7,796 nucleotides of DNA from Gracilibacteraceae bacterium (GTDB lineage: Bacteria; Bacillota; Desulfitobacteriia; Desulfitobacteriales; Syntrophobotulaceae), in assembly GCA_031274335.1 (NCBI GenBank), contig JAISQG010000047.1, forward strand, positions 1 to 7,796, read 5' to 3'. The notes under the pieces are model-generated. The model had not been told where the DNA came from, did no database searches, and saw only the letters and a list, made by a program, of their open reading frames with translations. Position numbers and translations under genes: made by a program. Shown here one piece after another: positions 1 through 5,522 of the stretch. Within the stretch, counting starts at the first letter, position 1. Each line of letters starts with the position of its first letter.

Positions 1-14
1 TTCAAGGGGGGTGG

Positions 15-31
15 CAGCGGCAAAGCCGCTG
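15..31. other. Short perfect hairpin downstream of nrdR
   Basis: CAGCGGC-AAA-GCCGCTG forms a 7-bp GC-rich stem with a 3-base loop, flanked on both sides by runs of G on the plus strand. It lies 72 bases past the nrdR stop codon. No T-run follows it on either strand, so a classical intrinsic terminator is not supported. It may be a weak terminator, an mRNA 3'-end stabiliser or part of an intergenic repeat. The rest of 1-103 shows no recognisable gene. Confidence 0.35.
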
Positions 32-103
32 ACGGGGGGTTGCGAACCACAAACCAGGTTAGGCAGCGGCCAGCGTTTTTCTAAAACAAGCGAGCTGACT
101 GGC

Positions 104-568
104 CTACGCCTGATCCCTGCTGTTCATCAGACGGTTCAGTTCCTCCATGAAACGGTCGATGTCCTTGAACTGCCGGTACACCGAGGCAAAGCGGATATAA
201 GCGATTTCGTCTAGGGCAAACAGCTTTTCCATCACTTTTTCTCCGATTGCGGCGCTCCCCACCTCCGGCGCGTCGCTGTTCCAGATTTCCCGCTCCACCT
301 CCAGCGCGAGCGCGTTCAGGGCGTCCGTGGAAATGGGGCGTTTTTCACAAGCGCGCAGCAGCCCGCCCAGCAGTTTGGGCCGGGAAAACTGCTCTCGCCG
401 CCCGTCTTTTTTGACGACCACCAGATGGATGTCCTCATAGCGCTCGTATGTCGTGAAACGTTTCTGGCAAACCTCACATTCCCGCCGGCGGCGGATGGCC
501 ATGCCGCCCTCGCTCTGGCGCGAGTCGACTACCTTGCTTTCCTCATTTTTGCAATACGGGCACCGCAA
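104..568 (-). CDS. nrdR: Transcriptional repressor NrdR
   Basis: NrdR is a zinc-finger plus ATP-cone repressor that senses ATP/dATP and shuts off ribonucleotide reductase genes by binding NrdR boxes. From the chosen start the protein has 154 residues, normal for the family. A zinc ribbon is complete: C3-P-Y-C6 and C31-E-V-C34, with the typical VVDSR and RRRREC stretches between and FTTYER after it. An ATP-cone follows (about 46-136), beginning VVVKKDGRREQF. The start is taken as TTG at 566-568 because the family begins M-x-C-P-x-C exactly there, and GGGGAGGG lies 8 bases upstream. A longer reading frame upstream has no family match and overlaps the GIY-YIG gene. The start lies inside the end of that gene (26-base overlap), suggesting translational coupling. 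It is the last visible gene of the operon that starts with the response regulator. Identity is near certain; the TTG start is very likely. Confidence 0.96.
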   Translation of the reverse strand: MRCPYCKNEESKVVDSRQSEGGMAIRRRRECEVCQKRFTTYERYEDIHLVVVKKDGRREQFSRPKLLGGLLRACEKRPISTDALNALALEVEREIWNSDAPEVGSAAIGEKVMEKLFALDEIAYIRFASVYRQFKDIDRFMEELNRLMNSRDQA

Positions 569-854
569 AATCCATTCCCTCCCCGCCAAAATCCGCGTGT
601 TCGCTCGCCTGCCGGCAGCGCTCCGCCAGAAGCAGCTTGTCCGCGCGCCGGAGAGCTTTGATCTCCCGCTCCCGCCGCAGCGCGCTTCCCCGGCTCTCCG
701 TCTCCTCCACATAACATAAGCGCAGCGGCCCGCGCCCGCGCGTGTATTTCGCGCCCCGGCCGCTGTTATGCTCCATGATCCGCCTGGCCACATCGTCCGT
801 TATGCCGGTATACAGCGACCCGTCCCGGCATTGCGCCATATAAACAAAATACAT
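543..854 (-). CDS. Small GIY-YIG nuclease-domain protein (UPF0213/YhbQ-like)
   Basis: This is a 103-residue single-domain GIY-YIG protein. The fold's signature is visible as F3-V-Y5 and Y15-T-G-I18. It is followed by the conserved Arg (R24/R25), H29-N30, and the helix ALRREREIK, where E62 matches the metal-binding catalytic Glu of UvrC/YhbQ-type domains. So the catalytic set looks intact. Family members are structure-selective or nonspecific DNA nucleases in some species, but most are uncharacterised, so the substrate is unknown. The domain ends near residue 77; the last 25 residues (ERCRQASEHAD... to VLQK) look like a low-conservation tail whose DNA overlaps the nrdR ribosome binding site and start. 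The ATG lies 3 bases after the histidine kinase stop, with only a weak purine-rich stretch (AGAAAGCGG) upstream, so translation probably depends on coupling. Family placement is firm; cellular role is not known. Confidence 0.9.
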   Translation of the reverse strand: MYFVYMAQCRDGSLYTGITDDVARRIMEHNSGRGAKYTRGRGPLRLCYVEETESRGSALRREREIKALRRADKLLLAERCRQASEHADFGGEGMDFAVPVLQK

Positions 855-857
855 CAG

Positions 858-2429
858 TCAATGAACCGCTTTCTGCCGAAAGCGCAGGATGAAAGTGCTG
901 CCTTTGCCCACTTCGCTTTCGACGCTGATATTGCCGCCGCGAATCCGGGTGATTTCCGCCACGATCGAAAGCCCCAGCCCGGCCCCCTGCCCTGATTTGC
1001 GCCGCCGGGAGCGGTCGCCGCGGAAAAACCGGTCAAAGACAAAAGGGAGGTCCTCCGCCGCGATGCCCAGGCCGTTGTCCCGCACGGCGAACACAGTTTC
1101 GTCGTTTTGCTCCGCCGCAGTGATTTCAATCAGCCCTTCCATCTCCGTATACTGAATCGCGTTGCTCACCAGATTGTACAGCACCTGCTTCATTTCATCC
1201 CGCCGCAGGGGGAAGCGAATATGGAGCGCCGGATTTTCGCTGTCTTTGGCCAGCGGCTCCCCGTTCAGGTTCAGCTTCCGCTCTCCGAGCAGGGAAGCGA
1301 TAAGCGGCATGCTGTCCTCCAGGACGTCCATAATCGTCACGCCCAGATCCGCCCGCTGCGTCGGAGCGTAAACCGTGATTTGATTCAGCGTCAGCAACGC
1401 TTCGGTCAGACGGATCAGGCGCTCCGTCTCCAGCGACATCGCGCGCAGAGCCTCGGCCAGGGCCTCCTGGTCCACATGTCCGCGCCGCAGAATTTCCAGA
1501 TAACCCCGGATGGAGGTCAGCGGAGTCTTGAGTTCATGGGAAGCGTCACCGATGAAGCGGGACATTTTTTCCCTGGCATGGTTTTCCGCGATCAGGGCTG
1601 TTTCGATTTGCTCCATCATCTGGTTCAGCGATTTGCGCAACTGATCAATTTCCGTCGTCGTCGGCTCCGCTTCCGATATGCGGGCGTGATAATGCCCGCG
1701 CGCGACCTGGCGCGCCGTCTCAGAGATGGTGGTCAGAGGACTGAGCGGCTGGCGCACGGCAAAATAGGTGACGATGATGCTGAAAATCAGGACGATCCAG
1801 GCGCTAAGCACATAACCCGTGTAATTTTGGTAAAGAATGAGCTTCGCGTCGTTGAGCGGCGTGGAAATCAGCACAAAGCCCCGCACCCAGTCCGCGTCCT
1901 TCGCGCCGGCGGTCAGCATATGCATGACCGCCAGCTGGTCCGTGCCGACGGCGCGGGACAAAACCATATGTTCATCGCCTCGCTGGTCGTGCAGGTAAAG
2001 CGGTCGGACGTCCACCGCCGCCTGCGCCGGGTCGAACGGCGGGGGGCTGGCGAACAGGATATCCGCTTCCTCCATCCCGTTGGCGTAAGCCACGGCCTGC
2101 AAGCTGCCGTCCTTGTTGTAAAGCGCCAGCGCCATGCCCTCCGGCAGATCCGCCCAGCGAAATTCCGCCGGGGCCGGCTGCGTCGTGAACCATTGGGCAA
2201 TATTATTGCCGGAAGCCACGAGAGCGCTTTCCAGCGTTTGCTCCACATTGCTGTAAAGGGCGCGTTTCAGCGAGAAATACTGGATCAGGCCGATCAGCAG
2301 GAAAAATATGGCAAGACAGATGATAAAGCGCATCAACAGCTGCCCGGACAGCGACTTTCGCCATTCGCGCAGGTCTTCCCGCACTCCCGCAAACGCTGAT
2401 TCGCTCATTTTTACAACCATCCCTTTCAC
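858..2429 (-). CDS. Membrane sensor histidine kinase (HAMP-HisKA-HATPase)
   Basis: This is the sensor kinase of a two-component pair with the response regulator just upstream. Counting from the longest start (GTG, 523 residues), there is a membrane segment at about 33-53 and an extracytoplasmic sensor region at about 54-204. A second membrane segment lies at about 205-225 and a HAMP linker at about 226-280. The HisKA H-box is FIGDASHELKTPL with phospho-accepting H298. The ATPase has N-box NLVSNAIQY (418-426, N423), G1 DNGLGI (451-456), F-box FDRFFRGDRSR and G2 GAGLGL (482-487). All catalytic motifs are intact. The start is uncertain: GTG at 2427-2429 has AGGA 10 bases upstream, while ATG at 2406-2408 (516 residues) has AAAGGGATGG upstream. 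The architecture resembles the widespread ArlS/MprB-like kinases, but the signal cannot be read from the sequence. The sensor region has no named domain that I recognise. Confidence 0.95.
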   Translation of the reverse strand: MKGMVVKMSESAFAGVREDLREWRKSLSGQLLMRFIICLAIFFLLIGLIQYFSLKRALYSNVEQTLESALVASGNNIAQWFTTQPAPAEFRWADLPEGMALALYNKDGSLQAVAYANGMEEADILFASPPPFDPAQAAVDVRPLYLHDQRGDEHMVLSRAVGTDQLAVMHMLTAGAKDADWVRGFVLISTPLNDAKLILYQNYTGYVLSAWIVLIFSIIVTYFAVRQPLSPLTTISETARQVARGHYHARISEAEPTTTEIDQLRKSLNQMMEQIETALIAENHAREKMSRFIGDASHELKTPLTSIRGYLEILRRGHVDQEALAEALRAMSLETERLIRLTEALLTLNQITVYAPTQRADLGVTIMDVLEDSMPLIASLLGERKLNLNGEPLAKDSENPALHIRFPLRRDEMKQVLYNLVSNAIQYTEMEGLIEITAAEQNDETVFAVRDNGLGIAAEDLPFVFDRFFRGDRSRRRKSGQGAGLGLSIVAEITRIRGGNISVESEVGKGSTFILRFRQKAVH

Positions 2430-2445
2430 TCAGGAATTGTCCTGA
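2430..2445. repeat. Short inverted repeat between regulator and kinase genes
   Basis: TCAGGA-ATTG-TCCTGA is a perfect 6-bp inverted repeat with a 4-base loop. It lies entirely in the 19-base gap between the response-regulator stop and the kinase's longest start. In mRNA it would fold at the kinase ribosome binding region and could tune kinase output relative to the regulator. It is small enough to be chance. Confidence 0.3.
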
Positions 2446-2448
2446 GAT

Positions 2449-3144
2449 TTAGTCCCGCGTTTCCGGCACATCCAAGGTGTAGCCCCGCCCCCGTGCGGTG
2501 CGAATCAGCTTATGATCCAGATCGTTCAGTTTTTCCCGCAGATAGCGGACGTAGACCTCTACGATGTTTTCATCCCCTTCAAAATCGTAACCCCAGACAT
2601 GGAGCAGTATTTTTTCCTTGCTCAAGGTCTGGTTGACGTTCCATATCATGTAAGACAGAAGTTTGTATTCCGTGGGGGAAAGGTTCAGAACGCGGTCCTG
2701 ATATGAGATGCTTTTGCGCAAATCATCCAGAAGAAAAGGGCCGGCCCGGCGTCTGCCGGAAAGATCGGGAAAACGGTTGCGAATCTGCACTTCGATGCGG
2801 GCCAGGAGCTCGTCAAAATGGAACGGCTTGGCTAAATAATCATGCGCCCCCATCCGCAGTCCCTTGGCCACGTCCGTGGCCGCGTCCAGGGCTGTCAGCA
2901 TGATCATGGCCGCGCTGGAGATCTGCTGGATCCCCTGGCACAGGTCGTAACCGTCCATGACCGGCATCATTATGTCGAGAACCGCGACATGGGGAGACCA
3001 TGTCCTCACTTTTTCCAAAGCGTCGCTGCCGTTGATGGCTGTTTTTACATCATAACCTTCCTGTTTCAGCCCCATTTCCAGCATTTTTCTTATGCTTTCC
3101 TCGTCGTCAACAACGAGTATTCTGAATTTACTGTCATTATCCAC
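2449..3144 (-). CDS. OmpR/PhoB-family response regulator
   Basis: This 231-residue DNA-binding response regulator is the normal size for the OmpR family. The receiver domain (about 7-120) has the full active site: D13-D14 acidic pair, phospho-acceptor D57 in VLDIMMP, T84 and K106 in LAKPF. The winged-helix effector (about 130-227) shows LSPTEYKLLSYMI, the recognition-helix region ENIVEVYVRYLREKL and the wing RGRGYTLDVP. The GTG start at 3142-3144 is supported by AAGGGGGG about 7 bases upstream; no in-frame ATG lies nearby. It is the first gene of the operon, with the cognate kinase following after a 19-base gap. Its own promoter sits just upstream, and repeats that could be its binding sites lie in the divergent region. 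Family and pairing are certain; the target genes are an inference from position. Confidence 0.97.
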   Translation of the reverse strand: MDNDSKFRILVVDDEESIRKMLEMGLKQEGYDVKTAINGSDALEKVRTWSPHVAVLDIMMPVMDGYDLCQGIQQISSAAMIMLTALDAATDVAKGLRMGAHDYLAKPFHFDELLARIEVQIRNRFPDLSGRRRAGPFLLDDLRKSISYQDRVLNLSPTEYKLLSYMIWNVNQTLSKEKILLHVWGYDFEGDENIVEVYVRYLREKLNDLDHKLIRTARGRGYTLDVPETRD

Positions 3145-3167
3145 CGGCTTTCCCCCCTTCCTATATT

Positions 3168-3196
3168 ACTATACACGATTTTCACCATTATTTCAA
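3168..3196 (-). promoter_or_regulatory. Sigma-A promoter of the regulator-kinase operon
   Basis: Read on the minus strand, TTGAAA (3191-3196) and TATAGT (3168-3173) are separated by exactly 17 bases. The expected transcription start near 3161 gives a short leader that holds just the AAGGGGGG ribosome binding site before the GTG start. It probably drives the regulator, kinase, GIY-YIG and nrdR genes together, since no larger gap occurs between them. Confidence 0.75.
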
Positions 3197-3280
3197 CATC
3201 AGCCTGTCGGAGGAATTTTTGACTTTTAAATCCATAATTGGCAGTATAGGCGAATGTAAAATTCTAAATTCAAGGATTAA

Positions 3281-3329
3281 TGCCACAAAACGCAATATTT
3301 ATGGCGCAAATTGCCATAAATTGTCACAA
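3281..3329. promoter_or_regulatory. Cluster of TGYCAYAA repeats, candidate operator
   Basis: Three copies of TGYCAYAA occur on the plus strand: TGCCACAA (3281-3288), TGCCATAA (3312-3319) and TGTCACAA (3322-3329). The last two start exactly 10 bases apart, within a tandem AATTGCCATA/AATTGTCACA. A related copy points the other way (TTTATGGC, 3298-3305). OmpR-family regulators usually bind tandem half-sites spaced about one helical turn, so this fits a site for the adjacent regulator. The cluster sits between the two divergent promoters, with its edge 56 bases upstream of the CWB2 gene's -35 box. That it is an operator is an inference. Confidence 0.45.
3298..3320. repeat. 8-bp inverted repeat in the divergent region
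   Basis: TTTATGGC (3298-3305) and GCCATAAA (3313-3320) are perfect reverse complements separated by 7 bases. It overlaps the TGYCAYAA cluster and could be an alternative dyad operator for a dimeric regulator. There is no T-run, and a role as a terminator is unlikely because no gene ends here. Confidence 0.45.
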
Positions 3330-3385
3330 CTTTCCATTATATTTAGATTCTGCATCTTTAAGTGAACTAATTTCTGAAAACGCTC

Positions 3386-3414
3386 TTGCTTTTTCTCGAC
3401 TTTCAGTTTATAAT
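3386..3414 (+). promoter_or_regulatory. Sigma-A promoter of the CWB2 protein gene
   Basis: TTGCTT (3386-3391) and a perfect TATAAT (3409-3414) are separated by 17 bases. The expected start near 3421 leaves a leader of about 58 bases before the ATG. The -35 box is imperfect (4 of 6), which is compatible with activation from the upstream repeat cluster. Confidence 0.75.
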
Positions 3415-3464
3415 GATTTTATCTATCACTAAACGCGGAAGGAGTTCCGGAGTTTAATTTGTGA

Positions 3465-3470
3465 GGGAGG
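3465..3470 (+). promoter_or_regulatory. Ribosome binding site deciding the CWB2 gene start
   Basis: GGGAGG lies 8 bases before ATG at 3479-3481. A competing in-frame GTG at 3461-3463 has GGAG 8 bases upstream, so initiation at either is possible. The ATG is preferred because of the longer Shine-Dalgarno match and because the signal peptide then starts MRRCLKK, a typical charged N-region. Confidence 0.65.
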
Positions 3471-3478
3471 TTTCTGAA

Positions 3479-4795
3479 ATGAGAAGATGTCTCAAAAAAA
3501 TTCGCGAAGGAGGGATATGGCCGTTCGTGCTGATGGCGCTGGTATTCCTTGCCTTTGTCGTCCCGCTTTCAGCCGCACTTGCTGACTGGAAGCTGATGAT
3601 CGCGGGGAGATGCGCCGTCCCGGCGGGCGGAAACGGAACGGCCGGCAATCCTTATGTGATCGACTATGACGTGAGGGGTGTGGCGCCAAATCTCTATTAC
3701 AACAGGTACGACACGAAATTTGCGAATTATCCGAACGCCCGGATAATTCCCAACTATTCCTGGCCGCCCTTTGGTGCCAAAGCCAACATCTACTACAACG
3801 TCAACAATGACACCTCGTTTTATTTTTCGACGAGCGACAGAGACACGAAACAAATCTATGTTTTCAATCCCGACACATCATCCGCGGTGTACTATAACCT
3901 CAGATTTTACACGGGCGGAAGCCCCGGGGGCGGAGGAGGCGGCGGCAGCGGTAGCGGCAGCGGCAGCTCTTCGCAGGAGCGCACTCTGGACGCCAGCGAT
4001 GTGACCTATATCGGCGGCGCTAACCGGGTGCTGACTTCGATCGCCATCTCCCAGCGCGGCTGGACGAGCGCCGGCGGCGTCATTCTTGCTCCCGCCGATG
4101 AAAACCATCTGATCGACGCTTTGACTGTCGCCTCGTTGGCCGGGCAGGAAGACATTCCGGTATTGCTCGTGAGCAACAGAACGGTAAGCGAGGAAGTTTT
4201 CACGGAAATTCAGCGGCTCGGCGCGACTAAGGTTTATTCCGTCGGCTGGCTGGGGCAAACGGTCGCCGATCAGGTCAGGGCGCGCTATCCGGGCATAACG
4301 GCCGAGGTTCTCCAGGGCAGTACGCGCATTGAAACCGCCGAATTGATTAAAGCGAAAATCACCAATCCGCAAGGCTCGTTTGTCATCGGTTTCTCTGCTT
4401 TGGCTGACGCGGTATCGGCCGCTTCCTACGCGGCCGCCAACGGCTGGATCATTCAGGTCGCCGGGCCGGATGGTTCTTTCTCCGGCCAGCTGACCGCGGG
4501 CGGCGGCAATATCCTGGGCGGACCGGCGCTGGTGCGTGATATAGCGGGATTGACAAGAGTGTACGGCGCGGATCGCTACGCGACGAATATCGCCTTGTTC
4601 AAAGCCCTGAACTACAAGTACGACTATATCTATGTTACGGACGGCCGAACTTTGGTGGACGGGCTGACCGGCGCGCCGCTGGCCGCCAAAACCGACGCTT
4701 TCATCCTGCTCGCCCCGAACAATGACCCGACCGGCACCACCTTGCCGAACATCACAAGCAGTACGCAAGTCGTCGGCCTCGGCGCAAAAAAGTAA
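3479..4795 (+). CDS. Secreted cell-wall protein with three CWB2 repeats
   Basis: The protein has 438 residues from the ATG (444 from GTG). An N-terminal signal peptide (basic MRRCLKKIR, hydrophobic core about 14-34) has a likely cleavage after A35 in ALA-DW. Residues about 38-146 form a Tyr/Asn-rich, probably beta-rich domain that I do not recognise. A Gly/Ser linker follows (about 146-165). The rest consists of three cell-wall-binding type 2 (CWB2, PF04122-like) repeats, begun by IGGANRVLTS (178-187), LQGSTRIETA (278-287) and VYGADRYATN (361-370). Later in the first and third repeats come the family's DAL/DGL-type segment and a hydrophobic strand (IPVLLVS, AFILLAP). In Clostridia, triple CWB2 modules bind anionic polymers of the wall and anchor S-layer-type proteins without covalent attachment. 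So this is probably a wall-held exoprotein whose N-terminal domain carries the activity. It has its own promoter and a downstream hairpin, and is monocistronic. The CWB2 assignment is firm; the N-terminal function is unknown. Confidence 0.93.
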   Translation: MRRCLKKIREGGIWPFVLMALVFLAFVVPLSAALADWKLMIAGRCAVPAGGNGTAGNPYVIDYDVRGVAPNLYYNRYDTKFANYPNARIIPNYSWPPFGAKANIYYNVNNDTSFYFSTSDRDTKQIYVFNPDTSSAVYYNLRFYTGGSPGGGGGGGSGSGSGSSSQERTLDASDVTYIGGANRVLTSIAISQRGWTSAGGVILAPADENHLIDALTVASLAGQEDIPVLLVSNRTVSEEVFTEIQRLGATKVYSVGWLGQTVADQVRARYPGITAEVLQGSTRIETAELIKAKITNPQGSFVIGFSALADAVSAASYAAANGWIIQVAGPDGSFSGQLTAGGGNILGGPALVRDIAGLTRVYGADRYATNIALFKALNYKYDYIYVTDGRTLVDGLTGAPLAAKTDAFILLAPNNDPTGTTLPNITSSTQVVGLGAKK

Positions 4796-4826
4796 CTCGG
4801 GCAGACGGGCGTAGCGCAAAACCAGT

Positions 4827-4856
4827 GAGGGGATGCTGTTAAGACGGCATCCCCTC
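4827..4856 (+). terminator. Terminator-like hairpin after the CWB2 gene
   Basis: GAGGGGATGC (4827-4836) pairs perfectly with GCATCCCCTC (4847-4856). Three further inner pairs (one G-U) leave a 4-base TAAG loop, so the stem is 13 bp. It begins 31 bases after the CWB2 stop. The T-run after it is poor (TATCGTT), so termination may be partial, but the stem is the strongest in this part of the window. Confidence 0.65.
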
Positions 4857-4857
4857 T

Positions 4858-4972
4858 ATCGTTGGCCTTCCTCGCGGCCTCGACGTCTGCGGACAATTCG
4901 CCGCTGTCTACCATTTTCTTGAGAACAACACCCGCCGCAGTTTGCGATACTCCGAGAAGGGGGTTACGAAAA
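4858..4972 (-). pseudogene. Possible remnant of an unrecognised protein gene
   Basis: Between the ssrA terminator and the CWB2 terminator, one minus-strand frame reads as protein-like sequence: it includes PLLGVSQTAAGVVLKKMVDS and then GELSADVEAARKAND. The pattern resembles a helix-turn-helix or winged-helix segment, but no start codon or ribosome binding site belongs to it. The only upstream in-frame starts lie inside the tmRNA gene, and the frame runs on into the antisense of the CWB2 gene. It may be a decayed gene fragment, for example left by an element integrated at ssrA, or chance. I do not assign a function. Confidence 0.2.
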
Positions 4973-5004
4973 CGGGATTTCAGAAACCGCGCTCTGAAAT
5001 CCCG
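4973..5004 (-). terminator. Intrinsic terminator of ssrA
   Basis: On the minus strand, CGGGATTTCAGA (5004 down to 4993) pairs over 12 bases with TCTGAAATCCCG (4984 down to 4973) around an 8-base loop. It is directly followed by TTTTC. It lies about 56 bases beyond the tmRNA CCA end. The opposite strand has no T-run after the stem, so it acts for the minus strand. Confidence 0.8.
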
Positions 5005-5060
5005 CAAACCCGCATGGATACCGGCTTTTTCAGCCCAATATCTAAATTGGACAAACAAGT

Positions 5061-5413
5061 TGGCGGAGGCGAGGGGACTTGCACCCCTGTATCGAAAGGC
5101 GACCGCAACTGCGTCTACGTGTGTATCTTCCGTTTTGTTCTCACCATCGCTCACTCCCGGAAGCAGGATGGAGCAATGGCCAGTTCGATTATCTCCCCTT
5201 ATGGCTGCGAACAGAAGCCATTGAGGGCAGCCTGCTGTTTTGACACCCCGATTCCTTCACCGCAGGCGCAGAAGGCGGGATGTAGCCGCATTAAGCGGCT
5301 AAAGCGTATTCGTTTTTGGCAATTAAAAAATTTCCGCCTGTTTTACGAGGCCAAGCGGTATCTCGACACGCAACATCTGCTATCGCTCCCCCGAGCGAAT
5401 CTGAAACGCCCCC
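5061..5413 (-). ncRNA. ssrA: Transfer-messenger RNA (tmRNA)
   Basis: tmRNA rescues ribosomes stalled on broken mRNAs: it is charged with alanine, enters the A site with SmpB and encodes a degradation tag. The gene is 353 bases, a usual length. The 5' GGGGGCG (5413-5407) pairs with CGCCTCC (5071-5065) as a 7-bp acceptor stem with a G-U at the third pair, the alanyl-tRNA synthetase identity element. CCA is encoded (5063-5061). GATTCG follows the acceptor strand as in other tmRNAs. The tag frame is at 5320-5291. A 7-bp hairpin (TAGCCGC/GCGGCTA, 5301-5283) holds the TAA in its loop. The T-stem is AGGGG/CCCCT (5088-5072). Oddities: the T-loop reads TGCAAGT rather than the usual TTCRANT, and the discriminator is G rather than A. 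It has its own consensus promoter and terminator. Exact ends come from pairing; identity is very secure. Confidence 0.95.
5291..5320 (-). other. tmRNA proteolysis-tag reading frame
   Basis: GCC at 5320-5318 is the likely resume codon, followed by codons for KNEYALAA and TAA (5293-5291). The tag is therefore AKNEYALAA. The C-terminal ALAA is the signal recognised by ClpXP-type proteases. At 9 residues it is slightly shorter than the 10- to 11-residue tags of E. coli or Bacillus. The resume position is inferred by alignment with known tags. Confidence 0.9.
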
Positions 5414-5424
5414 TTTCCATCGTC

Positions 5425-5453
5425 ATTATAACATCCAAACATGAATTCGTCAA
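5425..5453 (-). promoter_or_regulatory. Consensus promoter of ssrA
   Basis: On the minus strand, TTGACG (5453-5448) and TATAAT (5430-5425) are 17 bases apart, 11 of 12 bases matching the sigma-A consensus. The mature tmRNA 5' end is 11 bases past the -10 box, so a leader of only about 4-5 bases would remain for RNase P to remove. Such strength suits an abundant stable RNA. Confidence 0.88.
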
Positions 5454-5522
5454 CTCCTGTCTAAAGCCAGGGTTCGCCGAGGAAATCAATATTAAATCAT
5501 CCGTTGCACACCGCCGCATCGC

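Noticed and set aside
15..70. Riboswitch-like GC hairpins at the left edge
   Set aside because: There are no conserved riboswitch boxes and the window edge cuts off any downstream gene on the left.
569..793. N-terminal extension of the nrdR frame up to 793
   Set aside because: It is antisense-like low-complexity Arg/Gly sequence in another frame of the GIY-YIG gene; NrdR proteins begin at the zinc ribbon.
1107..2399. 430-codon plus-strand frame antisense to the histidine kinase
   Set aside because: It mirrors a kinase with all catalytic motifs intact, is rich in Arg/Gln/His as antisense frames are, and has no family motif.
3160..3176. NrdR-box-like AT palindrome near the regulator promoter
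   Set aside because: Only part of the consensus matches, it coincides with the -10 box, and NrdR sites usually come in pairs; no second one is seen.
3878..4819. 313-codon minus-strand frame antisense to the CWB2 gene
   Set aside because: The plus strand carries a signal peptide and three recognisable CWB2 repeats; the antisense product is Arg-rich with no motif.
4630..5154. 174-codon minus-strand frame across the ssrA 3' half, its terminator and the CWB2 3' end
   Set aside because: It starts within the tmRNA and runs through a terminator and the antisense of another gene. Only the 4858-4972 part is kept, as a weak remnant.
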